Shown here: in pieces, positions 7,765 through 17,005 of the stretch
Numbering within the stretch: position 1 is the stretch's first letter
How the letters are laid out: every line of letters starts with the position of its first letter
Assembly: GCA_019828565.1 (NCBI GenBank)
Contig: JAHDYR010000069.1
Location: 372,001 to 436,000 of the forward strand
From: Carpediemonas membranifera
Taxonomy: Eukaryota > Fornicata
Reading direction: 5' to 3'
DNA length: 64,000 nt
The notes under the pieces: model-generated
What the model was told of the DNA's origin: nothing
Database searches by the model: none
The model's input: the letters and a program-made list of their open reading frames with translations, nothing else
Program-made: the position numbers and the translations under genes

Positions 7765-10101
7765 CTACACACGCGCCATGAAGCTCGACGTCTGGTCCAG
7801 AGCAGACCTGATGGCGTAGTCCCAATTGATCCGCCCGCTATGATGAACCCGAGCCGAAACGGACGATCTAGCCCTGTGCATCCGGACGGTTGACTCCCCG
7901 TCATCCGAGGCCGCCGGTGACGTCTGTAGTGACGCCCGCCTACTCGCTGAACGCATGGGAAGCTCTGCGCTGTCGCTCTGAAGGTACATGCGGCGGATTT
8001 CCTTTCTGTACCGCATGGCGATGGCATCCCGTTTCAACTCATGTGTGTTTGTCAGAAGCTGGTTGGCTATGCTGAATCCGGCATCTGTAAGCGTCACTGC
8101 TGTCACAATAGCGAAACCAGGAAGTCCATTTGTCCTCCCATAGTTCTGGAGCAGCTCAAGTACAAGAGCTACCACCTCTGGATGTTCACACATCTGAGAC
8201 AACGGCAGCTCAGCCAAGACTGTGTCATTAGTCCGCTGGAGATGCGTCTGGAGCTCCTGTAGGGCGGGCTTGACGATACAGACCGGGGCGGGGTGGTACT
8301 CAGAGCCGTGGAGATAAACCTGCTCCACCACGTCACAGCGAGAGTAGACTTCCTCGATGGGCTGGACAGCGATGTATACGCCACTGGAGAGACGAAGGAT
8401 GTGCTTTTCTCGGTCAATGATGGTCAAAGTGCCGTCTGCATTTCTACACGCGATATCCCCTGTCTTGAACCACCCGTCAGCGGTCATAACAGCTCTCGTG
8501 AGGTCCGGGTTCTTGTGGTACCCCCTAAACACGTTTGACCCTCTCACTGCCACCTCACCGAAGCCAAACACGGGATGAAACCGCCTTTCCTTCTCCAGAC
8601 TTGGCACAGTCATGAGTTTGATCTCGCAGCACTCGCTCACTGGTGTTCCGACGCATCCTGGGGCTGGATGGTCAAAGGAAGTCATGAGACTGACCGCCGT
8701 AGTCTCGGTGTTCCCGTATCCTTGGAGGATGACGCACGAGAAGCAGACCATGAAGAAATCCTGGACCAGGGGCGGCAAGGGGGCGCCGCCGCACACTACA
8801 TACTCGAGACGACCGCCGAGGAGGGCGCGGATGTCGCCAAAGGCGGCGTCGTCAAAGGCGGGAAGACGCTCGCCGGGCAGACAGATGTTTCGTTTGACCT
8901 GGTACGCCGCGGTGTAGAACCATCGCTGCTGGAGCGACTGCCGCTGGATCTGTTTGAGCACGCTGTCGTAAATTCTGTTGAGTACGCGAGGCACAGTGAA
9001 GAGGAACGTCGGCCGGACCTCCTGGCAGTCCTCGAGCAGAGACGACACGCCTACACTGGGGAAGGCCACAGCGCATCCGCTGGTGGTGCTGATGATTAGT
9101 GCGATGCGCTCGTACGCATGGGCGAGAGGGAGGAAAGATAGGCTGATGTCGGACGGCGTGTTGCTGTACGCCGCATGTGAGATTGACCCTGCTGCTGCAG
9201 AGATGAAGTTCGAGTGGGTGAGCACTGAGCCGACAGGCTCGGGGCCCTTGCTGAGATCGTAAAGGATCGAGGCGACGCTGTGCGCCTCGGGGTGGGGCAG
9301 GTGCGCGTGTGACACGGACTCTTGGACCGTGAGTCGCCGTGTGCGGCCCTCAGCCTCTACTGCGCTGAATAGGAGCAGGGCGGTGTCTGTGGCGCGGTCG
9401 GGCGGCCCCCCGACACTGGAAGTGTCGCTCGTGTCGGAGAGTTCCTGGGGCGTGAGGACCGATGATAGGTCGCACTCGGATGCGCGCGTGTGCAGGAAGC
9501 CGGATGCTACGGAGGTGCTGTACGTCTTGAGCGGAGCGGGAGCGAGTTTGGCGCCGAGTGAGCCTGGCGCTGCGATGGCCATGTCGCAGCCCGCCGCACG
9601 CATTTCAGCAAAGTCGTCGTCCATCTCAACGAGCATGTAGACGGAGGGGCAGTCCATCAGCAGCTCGGTCACGTACTGCGACTTATCGGGCGCACACACG
9701 ATGGCACTACACTCGGCCTGCTGGAGAATGAAGATCGCCTCCTCCGCAGAAAGGGCGTCATAAAGAGGAACGGTCACTGCGCTGCACATGTTGCAGGCGG
9801 CGTCGGCGATGACCCACTCGGGGCGGTTGTTGGCGAAGATGGCGACATGGGAACCGGCCCCGATGCCGTGGTGGTTCAATCCGTAGGCGAAATGCTGAAT
9901 ACGGTCGAAGATCTGCTCATACGTGTACCATTTGTATGGGCCGCGAGAATAGTCCGGTCTAAAAGAGCGTACGCCTAAGAATGGCCTGTCCTTGTACTGG
10001 CGAGCGGCGAAGCGGAAGTTCTCGAAGAGCGTTGTCGCCCCATTTGGTAAATGTGTTGTGAATGAGGGTTCAGAAGAAGCTCGGCTGCTTCCAACACCCA
10101 T
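7765..10101 (-). CDS. Long-chain acyl-CoA synthetase-like protein, ATP motif degenerate
   Basis: 778 residues from the ATG at 10101. ANL-superfamily (ACSL type) landmarks: 'WYTYEQIFDRI' (59-69), 'IFANNRPEWVIADAA' (88-102), 'LTHSNF' (294-299), 'YGNTETTA' (462-469), 'GWFKTGDI' (543-550), 'DGTLTIIDREKHILRLSSG' (556-574). ACSLs activate fatty acids with ATP and CoA. However, the P-loop that is normally YTSGTTGxPKG is replaced by 'YDLSKGPEPVG' (281-291), and the Gly-rich L motif is also altered (DREK for DRKK), so activity is doubtful. The N-terminus 'MGVGSS' fits N-myristoylation, which favours this start. A GTGCATTTTG motif lies ~52 nt upstream. A Ser/Arg-rich tail follows the enzyme fold. Confidence 0.85.
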   Translation of the reverse strand: MGVGSSRASSEPSFTTHLPNGATTLFENFRFAARQYKDRPFLGVRSFRPDYSRGPYKWYTYEQIFDRIQHFAYGLNHHGIGAGSHVAIFANNRPEWVIADAACNMCSAVTVPLYDALSAEEAIFILQQAECSAIVCAPDKSQYVTELLMDCPSVYMLVEMDDDFAEMRAAGCDMAIAAPGSLGAKLAPAPLKTYSTSVASGFLHTRASECDLSSVLTPQELSDTSDTSSVGGPPDRATDTALLLFSAVEAEGRTRRLTVQESVSHAHLPHPEAHSVASILYDLSKGPEPVGSVLTHSNFISAAAGSISHAAYSNTPSDISLSFLPLAHAYERIALIISTTSGCAVAFPSVGVSSLLEDCQEVRPTFLFTVPRVLNRIYDSVLKQIQRQSLQQRWFYTAAYQVKRNICLPGERLPAFDDAAFGDIRALLGGRLEYVVCGGAPLPPLVQDFFMVCFSCVILQGYGNTETTAVSLMTSFDHPAPGCVGTPVSECCEIKLMTVPSLEKERRFHPVFGFGEVAVRGSNVFRGYHKNPDLTRAVMTADGWFKTGDIACRNADGTLTIIDREKHILRLSSGVYIAVQPIEEVYSRCDVVEQVYLHGSEYHPAPVCIVKPALQELQTHLQRTNDTVLAELPLSQMCEHPEVVALVLELLQNYGRTNGLPGFAIVTAVTLTDAGFSIANQLLTNTHELKRDAIAMRYRKEIRRMYLQSDSAELPMRSASRRASLQTSPAASDDGESTVRMHRARSSVSARVHHSGRINWDYAIRSALDQTSSFMARV

Positions 10102-10352
10102 ATCTAGCGGTATTGATGGTAAAAACGGTGGACTTTGCTCAATCCGTGCACACAAAATGCACTCGACAACTCTGGCGGACTGCATGGCGTCCGAGTCAAG
10201 CCAGCCTGCCGGAGAATCCCGCGGAGCCCGGATCTGCGCGTCGGCCACCCGATTGCTCCTGCTTTAAGATGCATTTCGTGCGCCCTCGATATTTACTCTT
10301 ATCAGTACCCTATTATGCCACTCCACCTGTCCATCACACACCACCCTCATAT

Positions 10353-11219
10353 TTACAACTGATAGCCGTCGACGGTGACCTTCTCGACGCCCTTCGCCAC
10401 AGCCCATCCACCCCTCTCGTCCCGCTGGAGATAGGACACCGCCTCGCCCACCACGACGCCGAGGACGGTGCCGGTGCTATCCCACGACGCCCCACCGATA
10501 GCCTGCCCGTTCACCTCGACCTTCGTGGCCGTCCACTCCGGCTTAGGCTGCACTGCCCTGTGAACAGTGACGCTCGAGGCGGTGGTCACCACGAATTCAG
10601 TCACGGTCGTGCCAAGGTCAGGGCACCAGGCGAGGGAGGTGACGTGGGCCACGCCCGACCCCGTTGGCCACAGCTCGGTGTCCTTGGTCCAAGTGATCCC
10701 GTCCTTCGACTTGAACAGCGCGAGGGGAGTGTGGAAGCCGCCCGCGACGAAGCGCATCATCTGGGTGGTGTCGGACTCGAAGCGGATGTCTGCGGGAGCC
10801 CATGCCACGGCAGTGACTTCGCCGCTAGCAAAGACGGAGACAGACGCGGTCGTCCAGCGGCCATTGCGGAAGGAGGTAATGTGAACATATCCGTCGTGGC
10901 CACCGCAGGCAACGATTGGCCCGAAAGCGTCGGGGGCGAAAGAAACCGAGGAAAGTGGCTTCGAAGCATCGACGGTGTGAGCTAGCGCGAAGTCATTCTT
11001 GTACCTCTCATTATAGATGTTCATGCGGCCATCATGTCCAGCGGTAGCGAGGTAGTTTCCGCACTTGGGGCTCGAGAAATCTACAGAGACAACCTCCCCG
11101 ACGTGCGCGTTGATTGAAGCACAAACAGCTGGTTCCGAGCCAACCGTCATGAGGTTAACAGTACCATTTTCATCTCCGATCGCGATCCGCGCGCCAGTGC
11201 CGTCGTAGGCGAAGGCCAT
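10353..11219 (-). CDS. Sec13-like WD40 protein (COPII/nuclear pore)
   Basis: 288 residues. Sec13 pairs with Sec31 in the COPII coat and with Nup145C/SEACAT partners. Family marks: six short WD40-like blades without strict WD ends, 'IACGGHD'-type blade 'FGPIVACGGHDGYVHITSF', 'VTAVAWAPAD', then 'MMRFVAGGFHTPLALF'. Human Sec13 is 322 residues; here the N-terminus starts about 20 residues later. A motif TGCACGTTGA lies 13 nt before the ATG at 11219, supporting that start. Upstream codons remain open but lack ATG and pass through a poly-T(sense) run. No intron is needed. Confidence 0.75.
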   Translation of the reverse strand: MAFAYDGTGARIAIGDENGTVNLMTVGSEPAVCASINAHVGEVVSVDFSSPKCGNYLATAGHDGRMNIYNERYKNDFALAHTVDASKPLSSVSFAPDAFGPIVACGGHDGYVHITSFRNGRWTTASVSVFASGEVTAVAWAPADIRFESDTTQMMRFVAGGFHTPLALFKSKDGITWTKDTELWPTGSGVAHVTSLAWCPDLGTTVTEFVVTTASSVTVHRAVQPKPEWTATKVEVNGQAIGGASWDSTGTVLGVVVGEAVSYLQRDERGGWAVAKGVEKVTVDGYQL

Positions 11220-11481
11220 TTGATATTGTACTTCAACGTGCAAGAAAAAAAAAACGGCACGACACCCCTGTTGCCTGTCTTGTAGCGAGGGGTACACGTT
11301 AGTTGCACTCCCGGCGGAACTTTGCGCCTCTTCAAAATAATTATTTCGGCCAGGAATTGTCTTTCCGGCGCGAGCATGTCACCAGAAATAAACTCGGAGG
11401 GCAGAGCACCAACTGACTGAAAGCTGCATTTTATGGCCAAACCACGGCGTAGACGTCTACATCTACCCAACCAACGCTCTC

Positions 11482-12369
11482 TCACTCCACGACTAGGAAC
11501 ACGGCGACCCTGACCAGCGTCTGCTCCACAGCCCCAGGCGCAGCACCCTCAGCAAGTAAAGTAGAAGTGAGCGGGCCCGCCAGGTCTGCCTCAGCCTCAC
11601 CCAGCGCGGTATACGCTATGCGGGCGACGTGCATGGTGTGAATAACGACTTCGGGCGTGGCGGAGGGGTGTGAGGCAGCTCGATGGGCGCAGTGCAGCGC
11701 CTCCGAGGGGTTGTCGTGAATCAGCTCGAGTAGCGCCACTGCGAGTAGACCCCGCGCGCTGTTGAGCACACTCACTGTGTTATTACCCTCTACCCTGAAC
11801 AGGTTCGACGGCGCCATGCAGAGAAGCGCCATGGCGCGGGTATGGTCATCACGGAGCCCCGCGTCAAGGGCACTAGTCACATGCTCTCGGGCAGACTTGA
11901 AGTCGTCCTGCAGGAACTGTACTAAGGCGTACAGTACATTGTGTCGCCCCGTCCTGTCATTCACGGCTTCCAGTCGCCGCGCCGCCTCGTCCAGAATCCT
12001 CGCCTGGAGTGGTCTGAGGCCCTCTACCAGCAGCAGCCTTAGCCAGTCCTCGACGATGGCTGTGACGTCCTTTTGGGGCATGAGGGAGTGCACGAGCAGA
12101 GCTTGCATCGGAGAGGCACGAAGGAGGATTGAGCGGACGGAATCGAGCAAGCGCTCTGGAAATGCTGGATACTTATCCAAAAAGAAGGTTGTAGCCGTGT
12201 TATCGGCCTCCAGGTAGCGACGGTAGATGAGTATTGGCGACCGGACGTAGTATGGGACGTCGAGGAAGGGCACAGGAGTCTCAAGGAGCTGGTTCCGGTC
12301 AAAGATCATCTTGACATGGTTCAGCACCTCGGCTTCACCCGCCGTCCTTGAGGTGTAAAAGCCGAGCAT
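11482..12369 (-). CDS. Alpha-helical repeat protein, possibly epsilon-COP-like
   Basis: 295 residues from the ATG at 12369, preceded at 7 nt by GGTGCAGGTTAG (12377-12388). The sequence is helical throughout with TPR-like spacing: 'ILIYRRYLEA', 'NVLYALVQFLQDDFKSAREHV', 'LLAVALLELIHDNPSEALHCAHRA'. The order 'YRRYLE' then long helices is reminiscent of coatomer epsilon, but the match is weak by eye and I would not transfer the name. Adjacent to the Sec13-like gene on the same strand. Confidence 0.55.
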   Translation of the reverse strand: MLGFYTSRTAGEAEVLNHVKMIFDRNQLLETPVPFLDVPYYVRSPILIYRRYLEADNTATTFFLDKYPAFPERLLDSVRSILLRASPMQALLVHSLMPQKDVTAIVEDWLRLLLVEGLRPLQARILDEAARRLEAVNDRTGRHNVLYALVQFLQDDFKSAREHVTSALDAGLRDDHTRAMALLCMAPSNLFRVEGNNTVSVLNSARGLLAVALLELIHDNPSEALHCAHRAASHPSATPEVVIHTMHVARIAYTALGEAEADLAGPLTSTLLAEGAAPGAVEQTLVRVAVFLVVE

Positions 12370-12491
12370 TCGAGCACTAACCTGCACCGCTTCAGGCCAG
12401 ACGCTGTGACACCCAGGGCAAAGAGGGGCTGCAGGAGACCGAAGACGAGCATGAGCGTGACCACTGACCTTTACTTTGAGATCACGGCGAG

Positions 12492-12704
12492 ATGGCGCCG
12501 CTGCTGTTCGCGACTATCCTGCTGCTGATTGCAGTACAGTGTCAGAGTCTGGTGCCAGTCGAGCAACACGAGGCCTGTGGTGAGCGGAGAGAGCTAGTCG
12601 AGGTGGGCGGGCCGACCGATGGCAGCGGGCCGTGTCACTGTGCTGCATCGCGACGGCCTCGGGAAGGTGCCAGGCGCGGCGACATCTCGCACTCGCTGCT
12701 GTAG
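12492..12704 (+). CDS. Possible small secreted peptide
   Basis: A 70-residue plus-strand ORF that opens with a good signal-peptide-like run ('MAPLLFATILLLIAVQCQS') and then a Cys-containing, charged tail. It sits alone on the plus strand between two minus-strand genes. No promoter motif and no family. It could be a chance ORF in GC-rich DNA. Confidence 0.25.
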   Translation: MAPLLFATILLLIAVQCQSLVPVEQHEACGERRELVEVGGPTDGSGPCHCAASRRPREGARRGDISHSLL

Positions 12705-12713
12705 TGGGTAGCT

Positions 12714-13469
12714 TTATTCGTTAAAGAGCTTGATGACCCTGATCATCTCGGTGTAAGGTAAGGTAAGGCGGCCATCAGACGAGAATGCAAGGCGAACCAC
12801 ATGCCCAGCGTGCCCACTGAGGGTCTTAGTTTGCTGGCATGTGGCTGCATCCCAGAGTTTGATGAGATTGTCATCACCCCTGGAGCGATGGTCGATCCGT
12901 CCGGCGACACGGCAACACTCCAAACTGCACCTCCATGTGCTATGGTCATGCTACACTGGCCAGTGGCCGAGTCCCACTGCTTGACGGTGCCGTCTTGTGA
13001 GGCAGTGACGATGGTGCCGTCGGGGGTGGTGGCGACACCGAACACTGTGTCTTCGTGCCCATTCAGTGTCCATATGCACACGCCAGCCTCCATATCCCTT
13101 CTGGTGTGCAAGTTCCATGCATTGAGCGCGAGCTCGACCCGGTTGTTCTCATGGTCAGCCTCGAGTCTGCCATCCACCATCGAGACGGTAACGGCGGGCT
13201 CAGTGAGTTCTATCGTCAGCGTATCGGGTTCTACGCTCTCGCTGAGAAGGTACTGGATGACCTTCTCGAGGTCCCGAACGGTGATCGGTGTCTCACCTCG
13301 CTTGCGGATTTGGAGGCTCGGAGCTTGCGGTGCGGATCTGAGCAGCTACTGCTTTACAGTCCTTGATGTGTGAAAATTCAGCCTCGAGACGTACCATTGG
13401 CTGTGTAATGACGAAATTGGCGGATCAAACCTTGGTTGGTGTTGGTTGGACTTGAGTCGACAAAGTCAT
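12714..13469 (-). pseudogene. WD40-repeat gene interrupted by frameshift
   Basis: Three WD40 repeats are readable: 'VCIWTLNGHEDTVFGVATTPDG', 'ASQDGTVKQWDSATGQC', and 'GDDNLIKLWDAATCQQ'. The last one lies in another frame: near 12885-12890 one base is missing between 'SPDGSTIA' and 'RGDDNLIKLWD', in the middle of a blade where no intron fits. Upstream, a short first exon (13469-13431) could join via a 30-nt intron (13430-13401, end CATTACACAG). A second frame change near 13310 may be another intron (GTGAGA to TTCTCAG, 55 nt) or a second lesion. So this is a decaying gene, or one with a sequencing error at 12885-12890. Confidence 0.55.
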
Positions 13470-13568
13470 GAAAGGAGAGAGTCACGAAAGGTGAGTATGC
13501 CGCAGTGAGTGGCGAGTCGAAACACCCCTTTACCCCCGCATACCCCATTATCCTAATCCGCAGTTTAA

Positions 13569-14663
13569 TTATAACTGAGCCATACCGACGACCTGCACCT
13601 CTTCCTCAACAAGCCCCTCCCGGCACGCCTCAGGGCACGTTGCCACACACACAGCCAAGAAGTCGAGCTCCCCCTTTCCATGCGTCCTATCGTCAGATCC
13701 CAGCATATGAAGGGCAGGTGAGAGCAGCTGGGCCTCCCACACCCGGCACCGACCACAGTGGGGGCATGGCGCGGGCTTTTCGAGCGTCACAGAGGTGGGA
13801 AGCAGGGGCTCGGCGTCTCTAGCGTATCTGACAGCCACACCACTGCCCTTGCCGATGTTTGTCAGGTGTAGGGACCACGTGGTGAAGGCCTCGTCCTTGG
13901 GCATTATCGCCTCCACTTCCTTGGACAGCTTGGCACCCTTCATGCTGCTCATCTTCATGCTGGCCTTCTTGCCCATGCCCTTGCCCTTGGGCTCGATGTC
14001 GTCGTCGTCGCTCCCTTCTTCGGCCTCGACCTGGACGTTCTTGTAAGTGTGTCCATTCATGGGCACGTGCGGCTCGTCCTCCAGCTCGGGCTGTTCGGTG
14101 ATGTAAAGCAGCACGCCGGGATGGTCGCCCCGTCTTTCAGGCATCGCGGTGCCCGCTTCGGCCAGATCGGACTCTGGATCCGCCTCTTCTGGCTGGGCGG
14201 CCTTGGGGGTAGGGGTAGGGGCAGGGGTGGGCTCGGTCTGGACCTTCGCCTGGCTCATGAGTGCACCAAGGGCGGCAAAGCTCTTCACAGCAGGCTTGGC
14301 GGGGGCGATGGGCTCAGGCTCGGGTTCAGGTGCCTGCTCTACTTCTTTGGGGGCGTTCTTGAGCGTTTTGGTGTACGAGAAGCACTTGGCGGTGCGTTTG
14401 AAGTGATCCGAGTTGCATCCGAAGAGATAGAGGATGCGGAACTTGACCTCGTCGTCGTTGGGGTACAGAGGCGCGTACAACTGGGCCAGAAGGTTCAGTG
14501 GATGGTCGTCAATGAAGCAAGTGAGGTCCTTCTCATCGAATGAGAAGCCATCAACTGTAATGGGCTGGCCGCCAATGAAGTTGTCCATTGCATTCACATC
14601 CTTGGGCAGCGGCCCGCTTGCAAGGCCGATATACGCAGCTTCAGCCGTTGAGGTATCCTCCAT
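13569..14663 (-). CDS. PDCD2/Tsr4-family protein
   Basis: 364 residues. PDCD2 proteins chaperone ribosomal protein uS5 (RPS2) for 40S assembly. The N-terminal half has 'YIGLASGPL', 'NFIGGQPITV' and 'LLAQLYAPLYPND...RILYLFGCNS', the PDCD2 N-terminal signature. A low-complexity Pro/Ala/Glu linker and a Lys/Met-rich segment follow. The C-terminal domain has 'VAVRYARDAEPLL', 'CPHCGRCRVWEAQLL' and a final Cys group 'CVATCPEACREG'. Some zinc ligands of the N-terminal MYND-like part seem absent ('LTCFIDDHP'), so that module may not bind zinc. Its expected client uS5 is also encoded in this window (56048-56809). Confidence 0.8.
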   Translation of the reverse strand: MEDTSTAEAAYIGLASGPLPKDVNAMDNFIGGQPITVDGFSFDEKDLTCFIDDHPLNLLAQLYAPLYPNDDEVKFRILYLFGCNSDHFKRTAKCFSYTKTLKNAPKEVEQAPEPEPEPIAPAKPAVKSFAALGALMSQAKVQTEPTPAPTPTPKAAQPEEADPESDLAEAGTAMPERRGDHPGVLLYITEQPELEDEPHVPMNGHTYKNVQVEAEEGSDDDDIEPKGKGMGKKASMKMSSMKGAKLSKEVEAIMPKDEAFTTWSLHLTNIGKGSGVAVRYARDAEPLLPTSVTLEKPAPCPHCGRCRVWEAQLLSPALHMLGSDDRTHGKGELDFLAVCVATCPEACREGLVEEEVQVVGMAQL

Positions 14664-14759
14664 CCTGTGCTTCGCTTCGTCGTCTTCAGAGACCGACTCC
14701 TCGACTCAGCTAGACTCCCCCCAGCCCACCCGACGCACGCGACGCATGTATCCGCAAGT

Positions 14760-15731
14760 TTATTCATCCGTGTGGGGCCGCTTTCCCTCTCTCTCCTCCG
14801 TCCCGTCGACCTTGGACCTCTTGGTTCCTCTAAACTGCCGCCGGTTGACCTCCATGACATCCTGGGACACGTGATACAGCCTTGCCACAGTCTGCCCGAG
14901 CCCGTCCTTGCTCTTGTTCTTGCCCAACTTATCAATAATGTTGATAGCCTTCTTGCATGCCGCCTTCCGCTTAGCTGGCTCGGCCCACTGCGCCCGGGCA
15001 ATAGTGAACTCCACAGCGAATCCGGCGAGGTTGTTCTTGACGAAGGGCTGAGTGCCAGTGGACTTGGTAAAGGCCATCTTCTGGACCTGGATATTAAACC
15101 TGTCCTCATCCAGTGCCGTGCAGACGACCACGGGGGTGTGCTCGATGGAGGTGGGGTCGAGTTGGTCCTGGCGATCGTGGCCTCGGAACATGTCAATCAA
15201 AAGATTACGAGTCAGGGCAAGATCATTGTGGTTAGTCCAGTCGCCCTGGAAGATGAAGAAGGGCTTGAAGGAGAGGTCCCATGCAGTGTCGGCGTCCTTC
15301 TTGGTGGCGCATACGTCGTCCGTGGACATGTAGTGGAAGCCGGGATATGGGTAGTACGAGCCCTCGCTGTCGGGGGCCTTGACAACGGCAAGCTCGACCA
15401 TATCGAGGGCCTCGTGCTCGAATGTGCGGCCGAGAGTGATGGTGTGTCCGCGTTTCTTGGTGGTTGCCGCCGTCATGAAGAGAGAAATGTTCTTCTTGCG
15501 GGAGATCTCCTGGATGACCTCAATGTCTTCGAAAGGACGAAGGTTCGCCTTCTTGCCAAGCTTGTGCACGTGAGGGGTCTTGAGAGCGGCCATATCCTTG
15601 AGCAGCTCGGATGCAAGGGCACCAGCAGTGCTGGAAGCCCCGACAAGGGCCAGTTTCTCGCCTTCAATCGGCTCAGACTCAAAAGCGACCTTCGAACCCT
15701 TCTTTCCACCCTTAGGGTTTCCCTTAGCCAT
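14760..15731 (-). CDS. RPF2: Ribosome production factor 2 (Brix domain)
   Basis: 323 residues from the ATG at 15731. RPF2, with Rrs1, brings 5S RNP into pre-60S particles in the nucleolus. The signature 'LRPFEDIEVIQEISRKKNISLFM', then 'TTKKRGHTITLGRTFEHEALDMVEL', matches the start of the RPF2 Brix domain; later 'FIFQGDW', 'LDPTSIEHTPVVVCTA' fit as well. The C-terminus is basic, as is usual. The frame is open upstream with an ATG at about 15830 but 'MAKGNPKGGKKG' is the natural start. Spacing to the next gene's stop (15833) is only ~100 bp. Confidence 0.85.
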   Translation of the reverse strand: MAKGNPKGGKKGSKVAFESEPIEGEKLALVGASSTAGALASELLKDMAALKTPHVHKLGKKANLRPFEDIEVIQEISRKKNISLFMTAATTKKRGHTITLGRTFEHEALDMVELAVVKAPDSEGSYYPYPGFHYMSTDDVCATKKDADTAWDLSFKPFFIFQGDWTNHNDLALTRNLLIDMFRGHDRQDQLDPTSIEHTPVVVCTALDEDRFNIQVQKMAFTKSTGTQPFVKNNLAGFAVEFTIARAQWAEPAKRKAACKKAINIIDKLGKNKSKDGLGQTVARLYHVSQDVMEVNRRQFRGTKRSKVDGTEEREGKRPHTDE

Positions 15732-15832
15732 CTTTACGAAGCAACGTCCAGTGAGAAATGATCCCATCATCCAGCTGATCAAACCAAACCAATCAAACGT
15801 GAAACGATACATACAAGTCTTTAAGAACATCC

Positions 15833-16696
15833 TCACTTGGCTACAGGTGTCCGCGGGGCGGCCCTGCTGCCTGGCCGGGACCTGCCACGGCTGGTGGGGC
15901 GGGAGGGCGACTTATGGCTAATGTTGGTGAGAGTGACCACGTCGCGCTCAAGCTGCTTGACCTTATCCCGCTGGGACTGGACCACGCTCTCGAGCTCCGC
16001 CTTCTGGGTCTTTAGGGCAGTGTTGGCAGCCAGTAGCGTCTTGTTCTTCCCGGCAGAGATGTCAAACTTCCGCTGGACCTCCGCAAGGTTGGCCTTGATA
16101 CCCATGATCTGCTCCTGCAGGTTCTTGTGGCGCACAGCGATCTCTCTGACGTTTGAGGCGTGCTGGTTCTTCTCAGTGTCGAACTTGGTCCTGAGATCCT
16201 TCGCCTCGCCCTGGAGGGACTTCAGCTCAGACTCGAGAGTCAGGTTCTTCTTCGTCTCGGCGTCTGCGATCTGCTGCATCTTGAGCTTCTCGGCGTCAGT
16301 AGTGTGCAGCTGATCGTTCAACTCGTTCTTCTGGGCATCGATCTCCTTGAGCTTGGCCTCGATGCGCTCGAGACGGACTTCGAGAGACTGTTTCTCCTTC
16401 TCAACTTGGAGGTTCTGCTTCTTAAGCATTTCAATCTGTGTAGTCATGCGAACTTCCGTCGAGGAGAGGGCGGTCTCCAAATCAGCAATGCGTTTCCGGT
16501 AGGCGGTGTTCTCCGCATCAAGCTCCTGTCTACGGCGAAGAAGCTGGTCTCTCTCGCGCGTGAGAGTCAGAAGCTGCGCTTTCTTCTCTGCTACGTCCGC
16601 CTTGAACACACGGGCTTCGCTGTCAATAGTAACAAGCGCCTGCTTGCGTTCCGCTTCAACTGCCTCAATCTTCGCTTTGAGATCGGCAACAGACAT
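15833..16696 (-). CDS. Coiled-coil protein, unknown
   Basis: 287 residues, almost entirely coiled coil from residue 3 to about 255 (Leu/Ile/Val at a and d positions; many E/K/Q), followed by a basic Ser/Arg/Pro tail ('SPSRPTSRGRSRPGSRAAPRTP') that could bind microtubules or nucleic acid. The ATG at 16696 follows a GTGCATTTTA motif (16730-16740). No family can be assigned from sequence alone; a cytoskeletal role is only a guess. Confidence 0.65.
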   Translation of the reverse strand: MSVADLKAKIEAVEAERKQALVTIDSEARVFKADVAEKKAQLLTLTRERDQLLRRRQELDAENTAYRKRIADLETALSSTEVRMTTQIEMLKKQNLQVEKEKQSLEVRLERIEAKLKEIDAQKNELNDQLHTTDAEKLKMQQIADAETKKNLTLESELKSLQGEAKDLRTKFDTEKNQHASNVREIAVRHKNLQEQIMGIKANLAEVQRKFDISAGKNKTLLAANTALKTQKAELESVVQSQRDKVKQLERDVVTLTNISHKSPSRPTSRGRSRPGSRAAPRTPVAK

Positions 16697-16798
16697 GGTA
16701 GTTCCGGGGGTGAAAATTTTCGCTGCGCATAAAATGCACTTGCCCCAACTGGAGTCTGCATATAGACGATTGAGAGTCCTACTTTATTGCTTGCACTG

Positions 16799-16817
16799 TG
16801 CACTCTATGATACTTCA
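16799..16817 (+). repeat. Left 19-bp direct repeat flanking the Fanzor unit
   Basis: TGCACTCTATGATACTTCA occurs here and again at 18579-18597, same orientation, enclosing the Fanzor gene. With a 7-bp internal gain (GTGCACT) in this left copy, similarity extends to GCTTGCACT...CTATGATACTTCA. No terminal inverted repeats seen inside. Confidence 0.7.
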
Positions 16818-17005
16818 TTACCCCTTCCCGCTCCCTTCCTTCTTCTTGAGAGTGATACTTCGATAGTCAGTCATCATCGTCGGGGGTCATCAATCAGTGC
16901 TTCTCCAGTCCTCTCGCCAAGCAACTAGCTTCCCACCTATCGTCTACCCCATCTTACTTCCATCCGCTCTCTTCTGCTTGTCGGATTTCGGGGTCTTGAT
17001 CATGA

